This document shows, piece after piece, positions 12,672-23,824 of a stretch of 64,000 nucleotides of DNA. Both the position numbers and the translations under genes were made by a program. This DNA comes from Annulohypoxylon bovei var. microspora (Eukaryota; Ascomycota; Sordariomycetes; Xylariales; Hypoxylaceae): the NCBI GenBank assembly GCA_022836615.1, contig MU405369.1, forward strand, positions 1-64,000. Direction: 5' to 3'. Position 1 is the stretch's first letter. Every line of letters begins with the position of its first letter. Below the pieces are notes generated by a model. The model was given only the letters and a program-made list of their open reading frames with translations, was not told the origin of the DNA and did not search any database.

Positions 12672-15600
12672 AGCCACCATTTTAAAAAAAAAAGTAATAA
12701 AACACGATAAAAATAATATTAATTTAAAATTAAAAGAAAATAACGTTTAAATAAAACTTTTAATTTAAATTTCCTTTTATATATTTATTCGTTAATATTT
12801 ATTTTTATTAATTTTAATTTTTTTAATTTTATAATAAAAAAATTATAATTTATAATTAATATATCGATTCGTTTACGAAATATAAACGTAATAATAACGA
12901 TATAAACGTTAATAAATATCGAAATATAAACGTATATAATCGTTAATTAACGAAACGCGCGTTTAATAATAAATGTATAAAATTTCCTTATTATTTAATT
13001 TAATTAATTTATTATAATTAAAGGTTTTAACGAATAAATTATTAATTAAATTAATAAAATAATTTATATTAACATTTAAATATAAAGTAAAAGTTTTTAT
13101 AACGTATTTATTTTTTTAATAAACTTAAAGGACCGTTTTTAATTTTAAGTAATATTAAAGTTTAAATTTTTAACGAAACATGATATTATATTAAATAACC
13201 GGCGTTAATAATTAATTTTTTTTAAATTATTATTTCCCCGTTATTATTACGTTTTTAATATTACGTTAAAACTTTTTACTTTTTAAAAAAACGTGGATAA
13301 AATTATATAAAAAAATATAAAACGTTATGATCGCTTTTAATTTTATACCCCGAAGGAAAAATAAACCATTATAACGTTTATATATTTTATAATAAACTTT
13401 ATGGTTAAAATAAATTAATAATTTTCCGTTATTATTTCGCTTTTTTTTTTTAATTTTTTATTAAACCTTTAATGCATTTCGTACCATTATTCATTATAAA
13501 CGTTTATTTAATTTTAAGTTTAACGTTTATTAAAAAAAATATCGCATTTTTAATAAAGTTTTAACGTAATTTATAAATTATTAAACGCTTTTATTTTATT
13601 ATATTAAAAACTTAATTTAACTTTTAAAAAAAAATTATAATAAAAAAACAACTTTATTTAAAAATAAATCATGGAAAAATTCTTTTTTTATTTATACGAT
13701 TTAATTAAAGTATTTTTAAAAAAAAATAATAATTTATTATTATTTCATTAATTTTTTAATTATAAAATAAATTTAAAAGAAAATATTAACCTTATTAAAT
13801 TACATTTTTTTTATAATATAAATATAAAACATTTATAAACTTTAAAAAAATATTTATTAAACCATTTATATAAAAAATAAATTATATTTAATATAATTAA
13901 ATATAAATTTTTTATTTTTTTTATAAAAAAGTTAAAAAATAATTTAAAATTTTATATTAATTATTAAAAATTAAACGTTTATATTAAAAAAAATTATTAC
14001 TTTTTCCTTTTAATTAATAAAACGTTAAAAAAAATCTTTAAGGTTAAAATTTTTATAAAATTTAATATTTATTAAGTTTTCCACCGCATTAAAATAAATT
14101 TTATTTTAAAAAATTTCATTATTTTTTAAATTTATTTTAAATCGTATAAATATTACATACTTCCTTTTGGGTTAAATAATAGGTTTAATGCGTTTTAAAA
14201 ATATATTAATTAAGTTTTTTTTTCGTTTTTTAATGATTTTTATATAACGTATATAAATGATATTTTAATTTATTTAAAAGATTTATTTTTTTACGAACAT
14301 TACGTGCGGTAAATATTAAAACGTTTACGTTTTATTAACTTATAAATTAATATTTAAAAAAGCGAGTTTTCGGTTACGAAAATTAAATTTTTAAGGTTTA
14401 TTATTTTTACTTTTAACATGGTTATTAATTAAAATAAAATTAAAACGATTTAAAATTAAAAAACACTTATTTAAGTTCGGGAATTTTAATTATTTTTAAG
14501 CTTTTATAATTTTTATTAATAATTTATATTAAAGTATAATTAAATTATAAAGCTTTTATATTTTTTTATTACCGCTTTATATTAAATTTAAATTAATAAA
14601 TATATTAAAGCGTTTAAAATATTAAAAATAATTTTAACCATTTTTTTAATCTTAAAGCATTTTTATAAAAATTAAAAAATTAAGTTAGAAATTAATGTTT
14701 TTAACGGGGTGATTTTTAAAGTTTTTTCATAATTAAATAAGTTAAGGAATTAACATTTAATAGTTTTCTTTTTTAAGATAATAATTTTTTCGGAATATAA
14801 TTATTTCATTTATAATAAGGAGTTTTTTACCATTATAATAATAATAAAACTTTGGGAATATATATTTATTTTATTAAATAATAAATTTAATATATTTATA
14901 AATTATTAAACATTATAATATTTTATTATTAAAAGGACGTTAAATTTTCATTAAATTAATTAAAATGAACATTTATTTCGATTTAATTACAAGTTATATT
15001 ATTATTTAAAAAAAGAAAATATAATAATTAACGTTTTATTTTAAAAAATAATTAATTTAATTATTTAAAAAACGATTAAAAAATATAATCGGTTTATTAT
15101 TTTATTATTTCTTTTAATATTCCATGGTAAAATAAACCTTTTATAACTTTTAATTAATAAACTTTTAATAAATTTATTATTTTTTAATTTTTAATGCATT
15201 TTAATTACGATGGAAGTTTTTAAAGAAAAATTATTTCAAGGTATTAAATTAATTAACATTATTTTAACGGTTAATTAAAATGTTATTAAATTAAAAACGT
15301 AACACGAACGGGTTAAAAAAAAAAAAATATATTTTACGGGATAAATTATTATTTTTAAAAGAAAAGTTAATGGTTTTAAATAACGGGGAATTTCGTATTA
15401 AATTATATAATAAGTTTTATTATTTTTTAAATTAAATGTATTTAAATTAAAATAAAATGCGGGTAATAATGTTGGAAAAGTATTTGTAATTTAACATGGG
15501 AGCGTTTATAAACCGTTATTACATTTATTATAAATAATGTTAAAAAAGTTAAAACTTTAAAATTAAATTAATAAATTTATTTTAATTATTTTTTATTAAT

Positions 15601-16824
15601 AAATAAATGTGGTAATATATTTCGATAAATTTTAAATCCATGCTTTTTAATTATAAAAAATTTAATTTAATTTTAATAATCGTTAATTAATTAAATAAAA
15701 AATTTTTTTTATTATTTACGTATAAAATTTATATTATTATATAATTTATAAACTTGTATTATAAGTACGTTTAATATATTTATAAGATTTTTAAAACGAT
15801 TATATTTAATAAAAGTTTTTAATTTATAATTATTTTTTTAAACGAATTAATTAAATTTATTAAAATAAACTTTTATAAATTAATAACGAAACATTTATAA
15901 TTCGATAATTAAATAAAGATTTTTAATTAATTTATTTAAATAAAATTATAATTTTTTATAAATCATTTTTAAAATAATTAATTAAAAATATTATTTTATT
16001 TAAATTTCGCATATATTATTTAATTACATTTAAATATAAAGCTTTCTTTTATAAAAGTAAAAATAAGATTTATTTTAAAAATAATTTTTAATTAATAAGC
16101 TTATATTTATAAGTTTAAAACCTTTTAAAAAAAGTTTAACCGCACCGTTATTTAATCGTTAACGAAACGTTAAACTTTTATTATATAATAAGTTTATAAA
16201 AACTTTTTATTAATGTAAAATTATTAAAATAAATAAATTAATAAAAAAAAACGGTTAATAAATTAAATAATAAACGATTAAATGTATGTTCGTAAAAGTA
16301 ATTAATAAATAAATCGTTTTTACGATAATTTAAATTATTTAATAATAAGTTTTTTCAAAGTATTAACGAAGTTTTATCGTAACATTTTTAAAATTAACTT
16401 GCTTTTAAATATAAAAATCCATTAAATTTTAAACGTAAATTAATTAATTAAAGTTTTAAATAATTTAATTTTAAAATAAATAATAAATTTTTTATTTTTA
16501 ATGAAAATCGATAAAAAATAAAAATATAAAATATTTAAAATATTAAATTTTAAATTTTTTAAAAGAAAATTTTAATATAAAATAAATTAAATAAATTATA
16601 ACCTTAATTTAATATAATACTTTTTTAAAAACTTTTTTAATATATTAATTAAAATAAAAAACTTTTATAATTTACATTTTAAAATTATTAATTTTTTAAT
16701 TAAACTTTAATAATAAATCGAAACCACCATAAAAAATAAAATATTAAAAATAATAAATAAAAACGATTTATTTACCGTAAAAAAAAAAGAAATTAAAAAA
16801 ATAAATTATAAACGCATTAATAAA

Positions 16825-18890
16825 AAGTAATATTAAATTTATAATATTAATTTATTTCAGCGAGCTTAAATTAAAAAAAATGTTTACGTAAAGCGGGCTG
16901 CGCCCGCCCGTTTTAACCACGAGCTTATAGCCCGTGCCATTATATTTATAAAGTGTTAAACCGTTTTTACATTTTTTTTAATTTAAAATAATTTTATTCG
17001 AAAACTTAAGTTAATTATAAATTTATATAAGGGAAAAAAAAACCTTTAATATATAATTTTTTATTATTTAATAATAACGTATAAAATACTTTTTAAATTA
17101 TATTTTAAAGTTAACGAATTAATTTTTTAATTTTTATATACCATTAAATTACCTTTTAAATATATTTTTATTATATTTTAAGTTTTAATAAAAAAATCTT
17201 TTTAATTATAACGTTTAAATGTTATTTATTTTTTTACGATAATATTATCATTAATTATTTAATTAATTTTAAACTTAATAACTAATAAAATATAAAATAA
17301 ACCTACGTTTAAAATTATTTATATATTAATTTTTTTTAATCGTAATTAAATCGCGGTTTACCGTAATTTTAATTATAAATTATTAAATTTATTAAATTTA
17401 TATTTAAAATAAATGTTAATAAATATATTTAATATATAAATTATTATTTATTAAATAATTTAAACCTTTTATTAAAAATAAATTTTTTAATTTTTTAATT
17501 ATTTATTTAATTATTATAATTATTATAATTATTATAATTATTAAAAATAAAAAAGTTAATAATTTAATCGCGGTTTAAAATACTTATTATATAAAATTAT
17601 ATTTATTATATATGGTTAATTTAAAATAATAAAGTTAAAATAAATATAATATTTAACATTTTATTATATACGTTTTATTACATGTAATTTAATTAAAATA
17701 AAATTATTTAAATCGTTGGATTAAAAGCTTTTAAACGTTTAATTTTATAATTAAAAAATTACGATAAATATAAAGTTATTAAAATTTAAACGTTAAAATT
17801 ATTATGTATTAACTTTTTATCGGCTTTTAAAAGGTTAATAATTTAATTGCGGTTTAATATTTAAAATTACGATTAAAATTATAATTAAAATTATAATGGA
17901 ATAAAATAAAAATGAAACGTTATATAAAATTAAAAAAAAGTTTATTAAATGCGTAATAACGTAATTAATTAAATTAAGTTATATTTAATGAAAAATTTAC
18001 AAAGTTCGTTAAAATATTTATGGTTTAATTGTTTTAATAATGGCATAAAACGCGAAAAACGATAAAACTATCTCAGACCAGGGATGTTTTTTGTTGTATT
18101 TGGGGGAGTTGAAGCTTTTGATTGGTTCAATTTCGCTGTGGCTGGAAAGGTACAAAAAAAAAACTGGATCCCTGGTCTGAGTCCACTGAGATAAGTATTG
18201 ATTGGCTAAATCTGCAGTACATTGCCACAGCGAAGGTCCGAGCTCAATTGGTACAAGTTTTGCCATACAATCCCACATACAAACAAAGGTATCTCTTTTA
18301 GCCACTTTTGATTAGCGCCACGGCTAGGAACACCAATTTCACTCGAATTCAACGATAACTTCAAGCCGCTGCATCGTAACTAATCTATTGTTTCAATTGA
18401 AGAAAAGTTGGTATTATACAATTGTATCCAACGCCTTTTCTAATGAACCTGGTTTCAATCTCATAGCTCATAAATCAGATTCGTTTTTCTGGTTGTAAAA
18501 CTGGCCCTTTTCGTGGGTGCGACCGCGGGTCAGATAGGTGTGGCCCAGGTATGGCTGAAGCGTGGTCGCATAGACAAGAGATCAGCTTTTAATCCAATTT
18601 ACCGGACGAAATGAAGGATTGAAAACATGCAAAGTTGATCGAAAGATAGCTCTTGTACAACAGTTATAATTAATGGCTTTTCTTAATTGTTTCAATTTTA
18701 TTGATGCGTGGATAATTGATTGAAGTAAGAGGTATATTTGATGGGGTGGGTTAGCAAGGGTGAGAAAAGAGTACTTAGGTTTGTATGGGGGTTTGTATGG
18801 CGACGCGTGTACCGATTCAGCCCGGACCTTCGCCACAGTGGCTGTGTACTGCAGATTTAGCCAATGGGCACTGCAGATTTAGTGTTGCTC
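16825..18890. mobile_element. hAT-like non-autonomous DNA transposon, half RIP-mutated
   Basis: A 2066-bp insertion in element A flanked by a perfect 8-bp duplication, TTAATAAA (16817-16824 and 18891-18898), which fits the hAT target pattern nTnnnnAn. The right end, read inward on the minus strand, is GAGCAACACTAAATCTGCAG. The left end reads AAGTAATATTAAATTTATAA, which equals the right end if every difference is G-to-A or C-to-T. The left 1.2 kb is thus RIP-mutated while the right roughly 0.83 kb (from about 18065) is not. No transposase is recognisable. A small GC-rich hairpin (stem GCGGGC/GCCCGC, near 16894-16908) survives in the mutated half, and a 9-bp AT tandem repeat lies near 17505-17550. 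Confidence 0.85.
18072..18181. repeat. Short inverted-repeat element inside the hAT-like transposon
   Basis: A perfect 14-bp inverted repeat, CTCAGACCAGGGAT at 18072-18085 and its complement at 18168-18181, encloses about 80 bp. It sits exactly where RIP-mutated sequence gives way to unmutated sequence. It may be a small MITE or a hairpin; no clear target duplication could be assigned. Confidence 0.55.
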
Positions 18891-18946
18891 TTAATAAATA
18901 ACTTATTCTTTTTATAAATTAAATTTTTTTTTAAAAAAGAAAATTA

Positions 18947-19163
18947 TATAACGACGTTTAATTATTATTACTTTTAAAATATATTAATAAAATTAATTAA
19001 TTAATATTTTAACCGTAAAATTAATATATAAAGATTTTTTAAAAAAAATTATTTCGTGGTTTTTTTTTTTTTAATTTTTTATTTTAAATATTTTCGTTAA
19101 TAAAATACGTGGTCCCGCCGTCGTATAAATTTTATTTTAATTTAAAACTTATTCGCCGTAACA
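18947..19163 (+). repeat. 3' LTR of element A
   Basis: 217 bp, TATAACGACG...CGCCGTAACA. It aligns with the other three LTR copies with transition differences. The sequence to its right (19164-19265) is AT-rich and unrelated to the element's internal region. Confidence 0.8.
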
Positions 19164-19273
19164 TTTATTCGAAAATATTTATTTATAATAATAAGAAAAT
19201 AATTTTTTAATATATTTTTATATAAAAGTTAATTATTTTTAAATGTGTTTTACGGTTAATTTTAATTTTTAAA

Positions 19274-19988
19274 GAGCAACACTAAATCTGCAGTATTGAT
19301 TGGCTAAATCTGCAGTACACTGCCACAGCGAAGGTCCGAGCTCAATCGGTACAAGTTTCGCCATACAATCCCACATACAAACGAAGGTATCTCTTTTAGC
19401 CACTTGCGACTAGCGCCACGGCCAGGAACACCGATTTCACTCGATTTTAACCCCAACTTCAAACCGCTGCATCGTACCTAATATACTGTTTCAATTGAAG
19501 AAAAGCTCGTATTATACAATAATATCTAAAGGCCTTTCTAATGAACCTAATTTCAATTACATATCTCCAGAACAAAGTGCGTTTCTCTGGTTGTAAAACT
19601 GCCCCTTTTCGTGGGTGCGACCGCGGGTGCGACCGCGGGTCAGATACGTGGGCTGAAGCGTGGTTTCTCGGATAAGTGATCAGCTTTCAATTGAATTTAC
19701 CTGACTAAATGAGGGATTGAAATCATGCAAAGTGGATCGAAAAATAGCTCTTTCAAAGCAGTTATAATGAACAGCTTTTCTTAATTGTTGGGATTTTATT
19801 AACGCTGAAACAATTGATTGAATTGGAGTGTATGTCTGATGGGGAGGGCAGGCAGGGGTGAGAAAAGGGTACTTAGGTTTGTATGCGGATTTATATGGCG
19901 ACGCGTGTACCGATTCAGCCCGGACCTTCGCCACAGTGGCTGTGTACTGCAGATTTAGCCAATAGGCACTGCAGATTTAGTGTTGCTC
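19274..19988. mobile_element. 715-bp hAT-like MITE, unmutated
   Basis: Flanked by a perfect 8-bp duplication, TTTTTAAA (19266-19273 and 19989-19996), again nTnnnnAn. Both ends carry the terminal inverted repeat GAGCAACACTAAATCTGCAG. Homology between the ends continues for about 65 bp and includes a second CTAAATCTGCAGTAC block and a CGAAGGTCCG block. It is similar to the unmutated right part of the element ending at 18890 and clearly a second family member. Unlike its surroundings it shows no AT-directed decay. The only open frame (84 codons, minus strand) starts at GTG. Confidence 0.85.
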
Positions 19989-19996
19989 TTTTTAAA

Positions 19997-20640
19997 ATAT
20001 TTTAAAATATATAATATTTTTTTTTTAAATTAATTCATTATTATTTATTTTAACATTTATAATTTAATTTTTATAATAAATAAATTAAATAAAATAAAAA
20101 AGTTTTAAACGATTAATATTATAATATATTTTTTATCGTAATTTTTTAATAATTTTAAACGCTTTTTTTTAAAAAATAAATATTTTAATTTTTAAATTTT
20201 ATAATAAACATTTATTTAATATATATTTTAATATAAAACGTTTTTTAATATTATAATTTTTTTAATAAATTTATTAATTAAAAATAAAATTATAATCTTC
20301 GTTTTTTTATAAGGTAAATAATGTTTTATAAAACGTTAAGGAAATATTAATAATATTAAAGCTATTTTTAAAAATATAATGTAAATGGGAAATTATAAAT
20401 GGGGTTAAGGTTGAAAATAATTTTAACGTTTATTTCTAAAACCCATTGTAAATGGGGGCCTGTTAAATGGCGTTCTCTTGACTAGATGAATAATGATAAA
20501 TAGTGACTTAGATTTAACACGCGAGGCCACCCGTTCGGGTGGCACAATATCCCGAGTTTAGCCGGAAGTCGATGGTTCGATTCCCCGATCTCCCGTTTTT
20601 GTTTCTTTTTTCATCCGATAAAACCACGCACCACCACGGT
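19997..20640. other. Edge of the AT-rich block and tRNA-like fragment, no gene
   Basis: 19997-20400 is RIP-like AT-rich sequence with no recognisable origin. Composition becomes normal between 20400 and 20520. At 20526-20543 there is a hairpin, GCCACCCG-TT-CGGGTGGC. About 30 bp further on, GGTTCGATTCC matches a Pol III B-box and is followed by a T-run, but I could not fold a complete tRNA around it. Confidence 0.5.
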
Positions 20641-21165
20641 TCGCGCACCCGTTTAGCCACCCTTTAAGCCTCCCCTTTACGCCTCTCCTTTAGCCACCCG
20701 TGCTGCCACCCGTCTAACCTCCCGTTGAACCACCCGTAACCACCCCGTAAGCCACCCCTTATCGAACCCTTAAGCCACCCGCCGGGCCTCCCGTTCTGCC
20801 ACCCGTTGAACCACCCCCCGGCCAACCACCCGTTGAGCCTCCCCTTTAACCACCCGTTAAACACCCCGTCGAACCCCTATTAAGCCACCCGTGCAGCCAC
20901 CCGTCTAACCACCCATCTAACCCCCGTAGCCTCCCCCGATCTAAACACCCGTTCAGCCTCCCGTTGACCCGTTAAGCCACCCGATCAACCCCCGGTCTAG
21001 CCACCCGTCCCGTTGTACCCCCGGTTGAACCACCCACCCGATTAGCCACCCCTTATACCACCCCTTATACCACCCCTTAAGCCTCCCGTTGAATCACCCC
21101 CCGACGAACCACCCGTTCAGCCACCCGTTCAGCCACCCGTGGCCACCCGTAGCCACCTTTCTAAC
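20640..21165. repeat. C-rich minisatellite, degenerate GCCACCCGTT-like unit
   Basis: About 525 bp of imperfect tandem units of roughly 10-12 bp, variants of (a/t)gCCACCCGTT with frequent CCTCCCGTT and CCACCCCTT alternates. Units vary in length, so the array is a diverged minisatellite rather than coding sequence. A 66-codon minus-strand frame through it encodes a GWLNGR-like repetitive peptide that I regard as a by-product. The unit matches one arm of the hairpin at 20526-20543 just upstream. Confidence 0.85.
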
Positions 21166-22019
21166 GCCTTAGCCACCTTCTCAGGGGTTGTTGAATCCCC
21201 CAGCTGAGGGGTCGTTCTTTTACTTATATAATCTGTGTTGAAGATCAGGGCCAGCTGAACTGAAAAGACTCAATTATGTAAGCGCCTTAGGTAATCGCTC
21301 CAGCTTTGCTACCCAACTGGTCCGTGCGCGAGAGCCAGCTTTTGACAAGCTTTTCGTTTCTAAAAAACTGAATCTTGTCGAAAACCACCTTCTCGCGAAC
21401 GGACCACCTCGAAAATTGAGATCTGTTGTTTAATTGGTTAAAAGCTCTGAATTGGTCCCACCCGCGAGACGATGCACCCAATCAACCGTCGTGGACTTAA
21501 CGGCCTCTTGGGAGATAACGGGGTTTACGAACTTTTAGCGCCGGAGATACGGAATTACCGCGATAGGAGATTTTTGATAAGGATGGACCATGGAGAAAAA
21601 AGGGAGAAAAAAAACACACCAAAGCTTTACCCGTACAATTACCCTCGTTAAACTCGGGTATAACTTCGTTGAAAAAAGAGAAAAGTATAATTTCATCATC
21701 GAAGCGGGAATATCGGATCGAAGCATCACGTATATCGGTTCGGGCTGGCAAAGTCGGGAGCGTGATATGATGAGATTTACGTCTCTGAGTAAACATTCTA
21801 CGGGTAAGATATGGGATCCGAGTACTAATTCGTTGGGCTCGGCGGGTATCGTCAGGATTACGCGAAATACGGGGTCAAAGAATAGAAATAACTCTACTTC
21901 ATATTACTATTATGTTTGCATAATAGATATGTATGTCATAGCTCATTCGACAGCGTTGCGGCATCTACTACTCCCGTCAGTATCTCATAAAAAACAGCTG
22001 CAAGCACGGGCAGCTGCTC
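21166..22019. other. Intergenic spacer, no supportable gene
   Basis: Normal base composition. Several short open frames occur on both strands; the longest (148 codons, plus strand, 21590-22036) overlaps the 3' end of the S28 peptidase gene on the other strand and has no recognisable domain. I see no promoter, RNA gene or repeat that I can defend. Confidence 0.5.
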
Positions 22020-23824
22020 CTAGTATTTACCCGTGAAATCTTGCACCCATTCCTGTACGAACGTCGCGATCTTTTGCTGAGTGTCCGCGACGGGCGCTGG
22101 CGGGAGGTCTGGTGTCGTCTCATTAGGGAAGAGACCATTCTCATCCCAGTGGTGAACCGCTTTCTAGTACGGTGTTAGAATAGGAAAATCAGACAAGTAT
22201 AGTGAACTTACAGCGATGAGAATATAGGGCTCTTCTGGGGTGCTAGTTCTTTCGGGTATCTCAATCGCGTGAACACCGGCGGCGCGCCACGGATCCCATT
22301 CGCCATCGATGAAGGCGAGTCTGGGGTAGCTGATGTTGAAACCACCAATCCTATTGATGTAATCTACATCTGCCGGCTTAGTCAAGTTAAAGGCATCTCG
22401 GCAGATCATAGCCGAGTAGTCAACGTCGATTGTACGTGAGATGAGAGGCAGTTGGTCCTCCGGCACACCGCTCCCAGTTTGGAGATATCCCCATCTGAAT
22501 ACGTGATGAGTGCTTGTACCACAGATGAAAGATAGACAGATAGAAACTTACTGGGTGCAGACCTGGTACTGCCACAGTCGCCAACTCTGAGTAATATCAT
22601 CGTTCGCGTAGAAATCTACGTCGTGAGTAGAGTAACACGCGTCTTGCGAGCCGGAACAGCCGGAAACTGAGGTTTGGTTGACATAACCAATGTAATTCAA
22701 GAATCGGTTCGCCAGGGTATCTAGCTCATCTTCGTAGCCACCAACTTTGATTAGCTCCTCGACCGAGGCTCGCCGCTCCTCTGTGTCAGGGAACAGCACA
22801 GTGTCGGAAGAAACATTGTCACAGTAGACGAAGAAGCTGTCGCTGCTCTGAGTAGGATCCCAGTTTAGGCTCTGCAGGCCGTAAATGCCTCCGTTGATCG
22901 CACTGGCGAAGTCGTTGTCGTACGTGACATTAGGGAGGCCGAATGCTGCTTTGAGCTTCCCGACATAGTCCGTGCCCGCCTTGCCAATGAGGATGTTGTC
23001 GACGATATGCGTCAACTTTCGAGTGGTCTCGACACACGCAGAAGGCCCGTAAGTGGCGGCAGCCTCAAAGTATTGCCAGTAATCCCAGATCGCCTCAGGT
23101 ACTCCTGACGACGAGATAGCACCAAAGTACACGTCTGGATATAAAACTCGCAAAAACGCGACGAACGCGCCTGCATAGCTGCCGCCGTAGGCGATCCATG
23201 GTGTCGTCTCGGGGCTTAAGTCTACATCCTCCAAGCCGTCAAATTTCACATTTTGGGCGAAGTAGGCGGTGTCGGCTAAGGCCTGGTCGGTGGTCAAGAA
23301 ACGCAAGTTCTCGGTGCTGAAGTCCGGCACAGGAATACTTTTCCCATAGTATCTGTGCTCGAGGATAACACCTAGACCATTCGTGGCTTTCGCAAGTTGG
23401 TAAACGATACCTTTCTGCAGGAAAGGCAATCGATCAGAGCCGCTCGTCTCTCCACCTGCCAATACGATTACTGGACCCCCGGGTTTGTAATACTGCGCGT
23501 CGAACCAGTATCCCTGATTGAACGTGTCATTGGAATGCGGCTCGTAGGTGGAATCGTTGTGGAAGTGGTCAATCGGTGTCGAGAGGTTATACTCGGGGTA
23601 GAGAGCTTGAACATCGACCTGTCTCGCACCAATGTCGCCGAGCGCGTCCCTGCTTTGGATCTGTCATGATTGTTTGTTAGTCGTGAACTATATGGGATCC
23701 ATGGATGCTGAAGCAGGGGTCACACCTGTTTTTTAAGCTCGCTAATAGGTAACGGATGCTTCTGAATTGCCTGAGCTGTAGAGACTAGGGCTAGCAAGCC
23801 CGTAATAGTACCGTATGGGACCAT
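22020..23824 (-). CDS. Secreted S28 serine carboxypeptidase (Pro-Xaa type)
   Basis: Four exons: 23824-23726, 23660-22552, 22494-22212 and 22163-22020, giving 544 aa, normal for S28. The first exon encodes an N-terminal signal peptide (MVPYGTITGLLALVSTAQA). The catalytic Ser is in GGSYAG (exon 2), the Asp in the DGEWDPWRAAG block (exon 3), and the His in AVHHWDENG at the start of exon 4. All three introns are GT..AG, 48-65 bp, and restore frame exactly. Several N-glycosylation sequons (NVT, NQT, NVS) fit a secreted enzyme. Family members cleave after proline in acidic media, so extracellular protein digestion is the likely role. An ATG further upstream would add 30 residues before the signal peptide and was not chosen. 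Confidence 0.93.

Larger units (their letters stand above)
4097..19163 (+). mobile_element. Element A: Ty3/gypsy retrotransposon interrupted by two insertions
   Basis: The LTRs are 4097-4313 and 18947-19163. Its internal part runs 4314-6026, is interrupted by element B (6027-12671), resumes 12677-16824, is interrupted again by a hAT-like element (16825-18890), and ends 18899-18946. Adding the pieces gives an internal length near 5.9 kb, the same as element B without its solo LTR, which supports this reconstruction. All of it is RIP-like AT-rich sequence. The RT core at about 14250-14261 reads YIND. Confidence 0.78.

Noticed and set aside
1..17000. Mitochondrial DNA because of the high A+T
   Set aside because: The sequence is repeats with RIP-type transitions, LTR borders and target duplications, and it is continuous with nuclear genes; no mitochondrial gene was seen.
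20500..20610. tRNA gene at the GGTTCGATTCC motif
   Set aside because: The T stem has three mismatches and no 5' acceptor partner for the 3' strand could be found.
20664..20864. Repetitive 66-aa GWLNGR-type peptide
   Set aside because: Frame is a by-product of the C-rich minisatellite; unit lengths are not kept in multiples of three along the array.
21590..22036. 148-aa frame on the plus strand
   Set aside because: Overlaps the last exon of the well-supported S28 gene in antisense, no domain, poor composition.
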